Position numbers and translations under genes: made by a program. Shown in pieces: positions 23,222-32,616 of a stretch of DNA of 64,000 nt (position 1 is the first letter of the stretch; each line of letters opens with the position of its first letter). Below the pieces are notes generated by a model, which was given only the letters and a program-made list of their open reading frames with translations, was not told the DNA's origin and searched no databases. This stretch comes from Bemisia tabaci (taxonomy: Eukaryota > Arthropoda > Insecta > Hemiptera > Aleyrodidae), in the NCBI RefSeq assembly GCF_918797505.1, contig NC_092795.1, positions 7,597,434-7,661,433 of the forward strand. Reading direction: 5' to 3'.

Positions 23222-23308
23222 CATTCTTCCTAAACGCTGATCATCGCCGCTGTCATCATTAGGCGATTTTAGGTAGAATCAACTTAACTGCATTTGATGG
23301 TGCCTAGT

Positions 23309-23567
23309 TGTACCGCGTTAAACAGAAAGGAACCAAGCACATCAGCTATTGCCAAATTTTATCGGGCAATTTAATTTTTACATGAAACAGTTGTGCGGAT
23401 TTATGTGCAAATTTCTATGAATTTTCTCCATAATACAAAGCAAATTCCTTAAAATTTTCAAAGGAATCCGCACAAACGTTCTCTCGTAAAAAATCAAATT
23501 CCAAATATTTTTATAAATTTGGCAATAGCTGATGTGGCTTGGTTCCTTTCTGTTTAACGCGGTCCAG
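23309..23567. mobile_element. GCGTTAAACAG-family MITE, copy 2
   Basis: The best-preserved copy of its family has ends ACCGCGTTAAACAGAAAGGA and, inverted, CTTTCTGTTTAACGCGGT. The sub-terminal block CATCAGCTATTGCCAAATTT is found at both ends. Confidence 0.85.
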
Positions 23568-23708
23568 TTTTTCCTGATGTTCTGTTTTTGTAATACTGCA
23601 GAACTACGGAACATAATGCCTTGAAACTGTCTAATTTTTCCAAGATTCTGCAGAATAAACTATTCACTGAATTCGCTACGACAGGATTCAGCTTCATTTT
23701 TTTTCATT

Positions 23709-23952
23709 TCCCGGACGACGAAACGTAACTCCATTCCAAGGTTGTCAAATTGATTCAAAGAATTCAATTTTTCACAAACACGAGAAAGCGAAAGCTTTAT
23801 CCAAAATTTATTTTCGTTTTTCATGAGATTAGCGGAAAAATCAGTGAAATGTACAATTAATACCTAACATTTTCCTTTACAAATTCAAATTTACGAGGCG
23901 AAATCTGGCAACAATGAAAATGTAGTTATGTTCTTTCGTGGAAGGTAACGAC
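23709..23952. mobile_element. AACGTAACTCC-family MITE, copy 1
   Basis: Inverted ends carry AACGTAACTCCATTCCAAGG on the left and its partner with TAGTTATGTTCTTTCG on the right. A second copy lies at 27576-27867. Confidence 0.7.
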
Positions 23953-23957
23953 GAATT

Positions 23958-24095
23958 GGACTGCATTTTGCAATTTGGAACTATAAATTCTGGCTCATCT
24001 GAAAAAAACACTTATGTGCATAGGGATACTAATGGCATATGCATTTTTTTTAAACCGGGCCAGGATTTATAGTTCCAAATTGCAAAATGCAGTCC
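23958..24095. mobile_element. GGACTRCATTTTGC-family MITE, copy 2
   Basis: A 138-bp copy has ends GGACTGCATTTTGCAATT and AATTGCAAAATGCAGTCC and a perfect AATT duplication. Confidence 0.88.
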
Positions 24096-24130
24096 AATTG
24101 AGGGAGGAAAATAGATTAAAAAGCCTCCCA

Positions 24131-24270
24131 ATGAGTGGCCCCGTTTCGTCGCTCCTCTGACGAAAGGGCGAATCTCAATTTCCTCGTGAGCCCTGGGTCA
24201 CATTCAAATCCATGCTTTCTGGGGTTCATGTGAAAAGTGAAATACGTCCTTATGTCAGAGGAGCGACCTT
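24131..24270. mobile_element. GACG-type palindromic MITE
   Basis: Arms TCGTCGCTCCTCTGACGAAA and TGTCAGAGGAGCGAC are inverted. It is a relative of 8838 and 17730. Confidence 0.65.
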
Positions 24271-24373
24271 TTTTGAAACCCGGGGATTTCATTCGTACGT
24301 GACCGAAATGAAACCTTATGATGAGACAAGCCTCCGGTAAAAATTTTAGCTTGAGGGTAAGTTTGGTTTTGGA

Positions 24374-24538
24374 CAGTGGCGTGGCGTGAATTGCGATGTA
24401 TCGATTCTCATGCCATTTAAAGCTATGGTAAAGAATCGATTATTAAGGTGTTCGCTGCGAACACCCTGTCTATCGATCCTTTTTCATAGGTTTAAATGGC
24501 ATGACAATCGATATATCGCAATTCACGCCACTCCATTG
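24374..24538. mobile_element. 165-bp hAT MITE with 8-bp TSD, copy 1
   Basis: It begins CAGTGGCGTGGCGTGAATTG and ends with the inverse (ACGCCACTCCATTG). The perfect 8-bp duplication GTTTTGGA lies on both sides. The other arm of the FB-like element provides the empty site. It is a hAT-type terminal signature with no coding capacity. Confidence 0.9.
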
Positions 24539-25476
24539 GTTTTGGAGCTACAGCGTTGCAAAGTTTGCATGTTTGAGTCTTAAAAATCTTCATATTTTTG
24601 AAGAATTTCTTCCAAAAGCCAATTTTAAAGTAATGTAAGTAACAAGTAATGTAAGTTTCAAGTAAACATGACGCGTAACTGAAAAATTATAAGTAAATCC
24701 GTAGTAAAAGTTTCAAATTGTGGATGAGCCGTTAATAGCAGTACAACGTTGCAAAAATTACATTCTTGCCCTTTAAAAATACCCATTTTTTATAGTTTTG
24801 TATATTGTAGCAGTATTTGAGACATAAAATATACAATTAGAGATACTCGCAGACTCATAGTAAAATTTATATCAGTATACGATAATTTTAGGCAATGCAG
24901 CGTTGCTAAGTTTAGACATATAGCATAGATTTAATCAGTATACGATAATTTTGGGCAATACAGCGTTGCAAAGTCTACATCTTTCGTCTATGAAAATGTC
25001 TACTTTTTCTTGTTATTGTATTGGAGACAAGATACAATATGAGTTAATGGTTAATAGTGTGAAGCGAAATGTGGAGGCTTTATGTTGATCCTCGGTGACA
25101 ATTGCATTAAAATAACATCGTTGCAAATTTTATCTGCTTTTCTTTTAACATTCGATTGTATAAAATTAGTCAAAGGTACTTCCAATTAGTAAGGATACTT
25201 CCAATAGTTATTTTACTTTAAAATGTAATTCCAGAGGATTTTTGGAATACAATGGATGATTCAGCATCAGCGTTGCTTTCAAGATCTGAAATATTCTGCC
25301 TAGACTTAGTTGCAAATTCAACCTTTTTTAGGTGTAATGAAGAAACTAACATAGAATATGGAGGCGTTTGGGTTTTTTTTAGTAGAAATAAATCTTGATA
25401 TAGACGATACATTCATTATGCCTTAAAAAACTGAGTATGTTGAACGTAAGAATGGAAGATTTTGAAAATATTAAAG

Positions 25477-25480
<4 letters not shown>

Positions 25481-25511
<31 letters not shown>
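25481..25511. repeat. A-tract near the centre of the FB-like element
   Basis: A run of about 30 adenines marks the approximate middle of the inverted arms. Confidence 0.8.
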
Positions 25512-25512
<1 letters not shown>

Positions 25513-26942
25513 CAAAGTAAATTAAATGAACGAAAAATAATAAATACACCAACGAAACGATAAAATATAATTTAAAACCTAAATAGAATATTTAAATCAC
25601 TGTTGCGTTAATGTATAAAAAACCCAGACGCCTCCTTGAGAGAGAATTTTAAAATTATTTAAATATGACTTCTGGAGAGTGAAAGTTTAAAATTGGCATC
25701 ATGTTGAGGCATTTTCTATAGATTTGAAGGCAATACAGGACTGATACTGAAGCATCACATGAATAAAATATTTTGAAGGAAGAAGATAAAAAACTATAAA
25801 AATACAAAAATAAAAAAAAAATGAAAAATAATGTACGGTAGAAAGTCATATAAAATTGAAAGAAAAAAATGTCAATGTAAATAAAAAAATAAGCAAAATC
25901 AAATAACTACTGGAAGCATCTTTATTTTAAAATCGTCTATTATTTATTGCTTGGAGAGAATTGTGAATAAACTTGGCGAGAGTATTATTGCAAAAACCAA
26001 TTGTCACTTGGAACAGACATCAGACCTTGATATTTTCGCTTGATATGAGGGATGATACCCATTGATTTTATCTTGAACTGGAAAAAAAATTTAAAAAAAA
26101 TCATATTTCGTTGAGTTCAAAATTGTAAGCTTGGCAACGCTGTATCACTACAAATCAATCTTACATCTGCAGATAACGTAAATGGTTTATTTCATAAAAA
26201 AAAAACAAAAAACAAACAAACACTGAACTTAAAAATAAAAACATTTTTAAAGCTTATATACATAAACTTTGCTACGCTGTATCGTTAAATCTATACTTAC
26301 ACTCGCGGTAAAACTTTTACACAAGAATAATCTTATCATAGAATTTCAGCTAAACCACATTATCATACCTTTAGGTGGTCAATAAGTTCGTTTTTTAATT
26401 CGAAAACGGAACAAAATGAGCATTTTAATAGGTCTGTGATGTCAAGTTTGCAACGTTGTATCAACAGAATTAACAGCATTAACGTAAAAAAATTATTTAT
26501 TATTAACGTATTTTTCTAGAAAAATGTAAACTGACTGTTGATAAAATGTCTTAAAATATCATGAAACATCCAATGACAGTTGTTTACAGAAAGTAAGATA
26601 CTTGATAATACGATAATCTTTAAAGCTTAAATATGGAAACTTGTCAACGCTGTATTTCTAAAACCAGACGTATCCTCAAGCTAAGATTTTTACTGGAGAC
26701 ATGGGTCATCATAGAGCAAAGTAACAATATGTAACAATTTTGGATGATTATTCATGAATTTCCGGAGTGCCTCGTGTCTTCGGAAGAATTTTTGACGAGC
26801 CGGGGTCTAAAAGTGCGTCGTGGTGGAAATTAACTGTTAAACCTTGTTAGGTTATCGACTGCTTTACTTCTTTCTTCCCTTCAATCTGGTGAAGATTGAG
26901 CAGAGAGCGCCGAGAGCGGTCTGAGTCAACGTTATTTAATTT

Positions 26943-27079
26943 GAACTAAATTTTGTAATTCGGAGCTACAATTTCTGGCTCATCTATAAAAACACTTCTG
27001 TTCATATGATACGATGGGTACTTACGTTGTTTCTAAACTTGAGACAAAAATTTTAGTGCTCAATTGCAAAATGCAGTCT
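26943..27079. mobile_element. GGACTRCATTTTGC-family MITE, copy 3
   Basis: A 137-bp copy has eroded ends (GAACTAAATTTTG and AATGCAGTCT) but a perfect ATTT duplication. Confidence 0.8.
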
Positions 27080-27376
27080 ATTTGTGTGTGGATCTGTGTA
27101 AAAAGAGCTTCTCCTCCGGGAGAAAATTGTTCTTAACTTTTTGCGGACACATGAACAACATTTTTCTACAACCTAGGAATTTTTGTCTTCAAGCTTCACG
27201 ACAGTTTTTTAGATTTAGGATCAAATTTCCTGAGTAAAGGAATTTTGTCCCCAGAAAGATAGGTCTCCTCTTACAGATCTGGTCACTAGTAAAAAGGGCC
27301 CGGCATATTGTTACGAAAGGTAGCTTCCACATGAATAATAAGTTTTCCTCCGCTCCAATAGCCTCCAGACTCATTT

Positions 27377-27513
27377 GGACCACATTTTGCAATTGGGAAC
27401 TATAATTTCTGACTCAGTTTAGAAATAACTTATGAGCCATTAGTTTCCCGATGCACAAAAGTGTTTTTAAGGATGAGCCAGAAATTTTAGTTCCTAATTG
27501 CAAAATGTAGTCC
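27377..27513. mobile_element. GGACTRCATTTTGC-family MITE, copy 4
   Basis: A 137-bp copy has ends GGACCACATTTTGCAATT and AATTGCAAAATGTAGTCC and a perfect ATTT duplication. Confidence 0.88.
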
Positions 27514-27575
27514 ATTTAACACTCGTCTGTCACATATAAGTAGAACTGACCAGACGTTTAAATGTAAAACTTGTC

Positions 27576-27867
27576 TCCCGTACGAGGGAATGTAACTCCA
27601 TTCCAAGGTCACCAAATTGACTCAAACAATTAATTTATTTTACAAAGTTATGCCTGTGCAATTTTCAGGCACAACTTTGTAAAACAAATTAATGAAAATG
27701 TGCCTGTGTAATTTTTATTTTAATTTTGCATGAAATCTCGGGGAAAATTATCAATGAAATTTCCAGTTAGGAAAGTTCAAGATCCTCCTACTTAATATGC
27801 AATTTGCAAGGGGAAATTTGGCAACATTGAAATGAAGTTACGTTCTTTCATGCGGGAAACGATGAGC
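27576..27867. mobile_element. AACGTAACTCC-family MITE, copy 2
   Basis: The left end GGGAATGTAACTCCATTCC and the right end AAGTTACGTTCTTTCATGC form the same inverted repeat as at 23709. The middle includes a short local duplication of TTTTACAAAGTTRTGCC-like sequence. Confidence 0.7.
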
Positions 27868-28367
27868 TCTCTTAAGTTTAGTTTTACTGTGCCGAGGCAA
27901 GTGAACGACCAAAACTTTCACTACCTATTGCTATAATAGAGGTTGTTTTGCAAAACGAAAAAAATTCCGCCTGAGGTTACTGTTTTACGACTAATATTTA
28001 TAATCCGTTTTGGTCAATTTTGCTCTTTCAATGACAATTTGTATTGAAAGTGTTGATTTACAACATTATGGTAGTAGTTTTTGTGTAATTTTTGGTTTGT
28101 TGGGTAGCCAGTGCTATGGGTTAAAATAAACTGTTAACTCACGTTAACTTGAAATTCAGGTACTTAATAGTCGAAGCTTTTCGGCCTCAGCCGTCGTCAG
28201 GACTTAGCAAAAAACACAGTTTGAGACAATAAATGATTAATTTTGATTAATATCAGTTAATACATATGATGAACGAGTGTGTTTCGGTGTGGTTGTGTTT
28301 CATTGAGTTTCTTATTGATTCAATGTTATTTTTACCGGAATAAATGATGAAAAATGGACGGCTCGTG
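27868..28367. other. gene-free stretch
   Basis: I see no gene here. Several short AT-rich frames have no motif. Confidence 0.35.
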
Positions 28368-28532
28368 GAGTGGCGTGGCGTGCTTTGCGATTTATCGATT
28401 TATCGGCCATTTAAACCTATGGAAAAGGATCGATAAACAGGGTGTTCGTAGCGAACACCTTAATAATCGATTTTTTACTATGGATTTAAATGGCATAACA
28501 ATCGATAAATCGCAATTCACGCCACGCCACTG
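28368..28532. mobile_element. 165-bp hAT MITE, copy 2
   Basis: It has the same length and palindromic design as the copy at 24374, including the central GTGTTCGTAGCGAACACC hairpin. The flanking octamers GGCTCGTG and GGATCGCG match at six of eight positions, so it is an older insertion. The 112-codon open frame across it is a by-product. Confidence 0.82.
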
Positions 28533-28847
28533 GGATCGCGAGTTCTTCTGTCCTCAGGACTTTTGTCTAGGAATGAGATTCTTGATTATAAATAAGGTGT
28601 TCAACATTTTTCTATTGCGCACCATTTTGAGACTTTTCCTAACTTCGAATGAAGTGACCGAATCACTTCCTTCGTCAATTCTCTCTCGGTGACGGAGTAT
28701 GCGTTTGTCTTCTGAAGCACTGTCAGAAGTCTATTACTGGCTACTAGATTCCCGGGGGATCAAATAGACTATATTCTACGATAAAAAAACTACTATTTAC
28801 AGCTCATTCGTGAAAGTACCTCTTCGTATAGGGTAAAATCAAAGTTT

Positions 28848-29190
28848 GAGGAGAGGGAGAAGAATAGAAAGAGGAGGAAGAAGATAAGAGAAAGAACAGG
28901 AAGAAAAGAGAGAAGAGAGGAGAGAAAAGAAGAGACATGGGAGAAGAAGAAGAGAAGAATAGAGAGAACATAAAAGAGAATAAAACAGTGAAAGCACACA
29001 GTAAAACAGTGAGAGGGAAAGCGAGAAGGAAATTGAGAAGGAAAGCGCGAGAAGGAAATTGAGAAGGAAAGCGAGAAGGAAATTGAGAAGGAAAGCGAGA
29101 AGGAAAGCGAGAAGAAAAGCAAGAGGAAAAGCGAGAAGAAAAGTGAGAAGAAAATCGAGAGGAAACGTGAGAAGAGAGAGAAAAGGGTCT
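28848..29190. repeat. GA-rich low-complexity tract with a ~12-bp unit
   Basis: A purine-only strand bias develops into repeated GAGAAGGAAAGC units between about 29020 and 29160. Long open frames of arginine/lysine or serine/phenylalanine result from the composition and are not genes. Confidence 0.85.
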
Positions 29191-29199
29191 GGTGCCGGA

Positions 29200-30165
29200 G
29201 CCTCCTCGTGGTGGACCTGGGGCGGGTCTCTGACCCGTGCCAAACGCCGGCAAACTGTTGTGATTCTGCACCCTCCCTCGCCTCTGGTTGTTAGCCCATA
29301 TCTCTTCACACATCGTAACGAGCAATTTAGGATCAAGCGCATCCTTGGTACGTTATTACCTTGGTTGTTAGCCCATATCCCTAATACGCTCGGGCATGGA
29401 TCAACCACTTCCTCGGTGCCCTGCTTCGCGCGCAGCAGGGCTGTTTACACCTTGGATGTTAGGCCATATCCATTGCAGCCTTGGATCAAGCGGAACCTTG
29501 GTACGTTATTACCTTGGTTGTTAGCCCATATCCCTGGCTTACGGAAGAGATCAAGCGGAACCTTAGGAACATGAGGGGAACGATGATCTTCAGAGACCAC
29601 TGATAGTAGTTAGGCCATATCCTTGAACCGCGAGGTGCAAGGATCAACCGGTACACAGTGGTCTGAAAATCCCGATCTGTGACCGACTTTGCGCGATTCG
29701 TCAGTGACCAATTGCAGGGGTGACCGATCGAAGCCTGGCAATCCTGTACTGGTCAACCCCCGGTATCTGCCGATGCTTGCGCTTTAAGTCTAAAGCCGTC
29801 ATCCCCCCCGGGACACTTTAGACCAAGCAAAGTCGGAACCGGAGGGTCGGACACCTCTCAAACGGGCTGGTGGTTGGGGCGATGTTGCAGATTGAAGTAG
29901 GTTTTGATGCAGGACGAGCCGAATACTTCACGAGAGTCCCGGGGTCTCGTGGCTCAGGGTATTCTGTTCTCCTGGGCCGAACAAGCCGGACAAAGTTTCA
30001 GCAATCTCTATCTCTGTAGAGAGTATCCAGCTACGAGTTTGTTGTCTCACTGCTGGATCGCACGGTGGTAGAGGAGTTCCCTGCATTCGGTCATTGGCGA
30101 ATTGTTCACTGTTGTGAGTGAGGGTGCGCCCAGAACGCCAACCCAACTCTTCATGGCATGAGATC
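29200..30165 (+). other. GC-rich unexplained block with a five-fold two-box motif
   Basis: GC content rises sharply against the surroundings. The box GTTAGSCCATATC(C) occurs five times (29290, 29367, 29458, 29520, 29609). Each is followed at variable distance by a GGATCAASC-type box (GATCAAGC in the fourth), and three of the five by the similar tail CCTTGG. Around 29765-29860 complementary words around CTTTAAGTCTAAAG suggest folding. A related ~55-bp piece with CCTCCTCGTGGTGGAC and AAACGCCG opens the block and recurs at 30376-30430. There is no convincing protein frame. It could be a transposon untranslated region or a structured RNA. I do not recognise it. Confidence 0.4.
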
Positions 30166-30233
30166 TTTAATAATTATTAAATTTAAAAAAAAAATTTAAA
30201 AATAAGGTTATCCTTATTAAATCTCACTAACAA

Positions 30234-30264
30234 CAAAGGCATGAGCCCCATGCCTTTGTCTTTT
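30234..30264 (+). other. 10-bp perfect stem-loop followed by TCTTTT
   Basis: CAAAGGCATG and CATGCCTTTG enclose a five-base loop AGCCC. A T-rich stretch follows. In a eukaryote it may be a Pol III-type stop or a structural 3' end. This is inference only. Confidence 0.4.
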
Positions 30265-30459
30265 AAATTTCTTCTCCATTTTTTCAAAATTTCTTCAAAA
30301 TTTTGAATTTCAAATTAACGTATGCCATGGGAGTTGTAAGTTGGACGGTGGAAGCGTGCCGTCTGATGTCGGTTCCTCCTCGTGGTGGACGGTGGAAACG
30401 AGGGTTTTACCCTCGGCTAAACGCCGACAAAATATGTGCTGGTTTGGTAACACACACAC

Positions 30460-30623
30460 AATTCTTTTATTTTTATTTGTTTACTTATTAAATTTTTCTT
30501 CTCAGTACTTGAAAAAATTCCAGACTTTTGGAGCAAATTCCCTGACTTTTCCGTGTTTTCCAGGCCATTTTTTTCCCTGACTTTTCCAGGTTTTCCAGGT
30601 TTTCCAGATCGCTGGGAACCCTG
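30460..30623 (+). mobile_element. CAGGG element, right-end copy
   Basis: It matches 17225-17382 (ATTCTTTTATTTTTATTTG and later words) but keeps the perfect terminal GCTGGGAACCCTG. TTATA follows directly, and the tandem array then resumes. Confidence 0.75.
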
Positions 30624-30628
30624 TTATA

Positions 30629-31525
30629 GCTTCGATTTGGAATCAGGGACCATAGTTTTTTCTCGATGAAAAGAAAAAAAGGAAAATAGGACTAAATATA
30701 ATGCCGCGACGAAATTTCCCGTGATTTCAATTAAAATCCTTGGTGAAATCATTGCAAATTTTTCAGAAAATCTGTGCGTATCAAAAAAAAAATATTCATT
30801 GAAATCGAAGCATTAACTGTCATTTGCAACGTTGCAATCGAGGTAAATATGCTCCTTTTCGCGTGGAACCATCTATATTTGAGTTCGTTTACGGCAGGCG
30901 TGACATACAACTGTTTGACCACGGTTGTAAGCATGTTGCAGCTCCGCCAGATTGGAGGCTCGCGGAACTGCGAAGATGTCTTGACCGCCCTGCCGACCCG
31001 CGCGGGCAGGACGAACGCTCAAATCGCTGCGACACTTAGACGATGCGTCATTATTTATGACTACTTCATTCTAATTTTCACTATAAAATCATCAAAATAA
31101 CTATCGTAATAGCTACGATTTAAAATCAGGCACCATGGTTTTTTTCGGTAAAAAAAAGAAAAGAAAAAGAAACTAGGACTAAATACAATGTCGCGCAGAA
31201 ATTTCCCGTGATTTCAATTAAAATCGTAAAAAGAGGAATTTGAAAACATTATAAAATATTAAGGTACGCATTTCGGACTACAGCTACCGAAATACAGCCA
31301 TGAACATTTACTTTTAAAAAAGCGAACCAAAAGCAATTCCTAAAATTGTTTGTGAATTTTCTTCATTCGTCAAAAAATATTCACAGACAACTTTAAGGGA
31401 ATGCCCGTATGAGGCGAATTTCTTGAAGAAAAGAGGAAAATGAAAACATTATTAAAATATAATAAAATAATAATGTACGGATTTCGGACTACAGCTACCG
31501 AAATGCAGCCATAAACATTCCATTT
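30629..31525 (+). repeat. ~480-bp tandem array, right part (unit C and flank modules)
   Basis: The sequence after TTATA continues the array in register (GCTTCGATTTGGAATCAGGG, as at 15343). The complete unit C with its GC-rich core follows, then two copies of the flank module around GGACTACAGCTACCGAAAT. Unit C has an uninterrupted frame of 108 codons without ATG. Confidence 0.8.
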
Positions 31526-31841
31526 GGTACCTATGAACAAATGAAAATTCAGGACCTCACAACAATCCGGGAAAAGTATAACTTATCCTGACTTCTTAAA
31601 GTGGTTGTTCACCACGTAGCATCGAGAAATACGGTTATATGTACAAAAATGTTCTTCAAAAGGGGGTCTGGAACTTGACAAATACAAGCATAGTTCAGGT
31701 ATGTCTGTTGAATATTCCTTTAGTTCTTCTATCTGTTCTTCCTTTTCTTCTTAAAAAAAATTAAATAAAATTTAATACAATTTCCAAGCGACAACCCTTG
31801 TTTGAAAGAAGCCGATGACGGAAGGGCGAGTGCCTTTCATT
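31526..31841. other. gene-free stretch
   Basis: I see no supported feature. Confidence 0.35.
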
Positions 31842-31849
31842 TAAAAAAA

Positions 31850-32023
31850 AAATTGGCCTCCGGCCAATTTATGCGCGGCGCTTCGCGCCGCGTACCGGCG
31901 CTTCGCGCCGGCATTTGGGGGGCTTCGCCCCCCCCATCCACTTCGCGGATTGGTGCGGGGACCGCACGGGACTTTCTCGCTCGAGCCGGCGCTTCGCGCC
32001 GGCATTTTGGTGGCTCCGCCACC
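31850..32023. repeat. array of eight short hairpins with three-base loops
   Basis: Hairpins lie at 31850-31870, 31874-31892, 31895-31911, 31917-31933, 31936-31950, 31953-31967, 31985-32003 and 32009-32023. Seven have perfect stems of 6-9 bp and one has a mismatch. Loops are TCC, TTC, TTC, TTC, TTC, GGA, TTC and TCC. Typical is GCCGGCGC-TTC-GCGCCGGC. The block is very GC-rich inside AT-rich DNA. I know of no insect feature like it; GC-rich short hairpin clusters are better known from organelle genomes of algae and from some bacteria. Confidence 0.9.
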
Positions 32024-32616
32024 TATCCCTCAACGATCTGATTCTGTAAATACCATTTTTATCGTGTTTGTTGAAACTTAATTGGAACTCCTCAATGATA
32101 TGTGATGAACATATTCAGAATCGCTTGTCAACACTGAGAGGCATCTTCGATTAAATAATACACGAATAATGCCACACAGTGAAGACTGCGATCCTTAAAA
32201 ATCTTAGCAATTCTAAGATTCTTGAGGATCTACTGAGGTAATTGACAGAATGCTTTAGACATGGTCATAATCTCGGTGGAATCATTCATTGGTACAACAA
32301 TTATATAAAATAGTAGACTATGAAACAGTACTCACTTAGAAATATTAAACTTAAAATATGATCTGAAAAAAAGCACATCACAGCTACAAGCCCTTTACTT
32401 ATGAAATAAAATAATAAAATTATAAATTAACTCAAATCATTCATTTCGCACTAACGCACTATGAACGGATACTAGGTTTTACAACTTATTTTATAAATTA
32501 TACTAACTATAATGAACTAAACATCGAAAATGAAAATTATTAATATTTTCATTTGGTGAAGTAGGAATAGAAAGTTAGGTTAGTTCCTAAAAATTACCCT
32601 GCAGCTGTTACTCTTG
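32024..32616. other. gene-free AT-rich stretch
   Basis: No gene was seen. A short local palindrome near 32200 (TTAGCAATTCTAAGATT) has no clear role. Confidence 0.35.

Larger units (their letters stand above)
24319..26712. mobile_element. FB-like element with ~1-kb inverted arms of sub-repeats
   Basis: The left arm carries repeated ACAGCGTTGCAAAGTT motifs (near 24549, 24742, 24897, 24961, 25108, 25270). The right arm carries the same motif inverted, GCAACGCTGTAT (near 26134, 26273, 26450, 26646). The outer ends match as well (TAAAAATTTTAGCTTGAGG against its inverse). Near the centre GGAGGCGTTTGGGTTTT faces AAAACCCAGACGCCTCC. This layout, long inverted arms of tandem sub-repeats, is that of Drosophila Foldback elements. 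No transposase was seen. Confidence 0.7.
15831..30623. mobile_element. probable 14.8-kb insertion with hAT-like CAGGG ends
   Basis: The left end CAGGGTTCCCAGC and the right end GCTGGGAACCCTG form a perfect 13-bp inverted repeat. TTATA flanks both ends. The flanking DNA joins to give an uninterrupted tandem-array unit, like the empty paralogous site at 15336-15347. Both ends share sub-terminal CCCTGACTTTTCCAGG words. A CAGGG end fits hAT transposons, some of which make 5-6 bp duplications. No full-length transposase was found inside, so this may be a composite in which the left end of one copy and the right end of another moved as one unit. Confidence 0.55.

Noticed and set aside
28354..28692. 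Open frame of 112 codons
   Set aside because: It runs through the 165-bp palindromic hAT MITE and has no protein motif.
28793..29574. Several long overlapping frames on both strands
   Set aside because: They reflect the GA-rich tract and its 12-bp repeat and consist of Arg/Lys or Ser/Phe repeats.
29280..29660. 5S rRNA or tRNA-like sequence suggested by GTTAGGCCATATCC boxes
   Set aside because: No complete stem set, A and B boxes or known consensus could be fitted; kept only as an unexplained motif.
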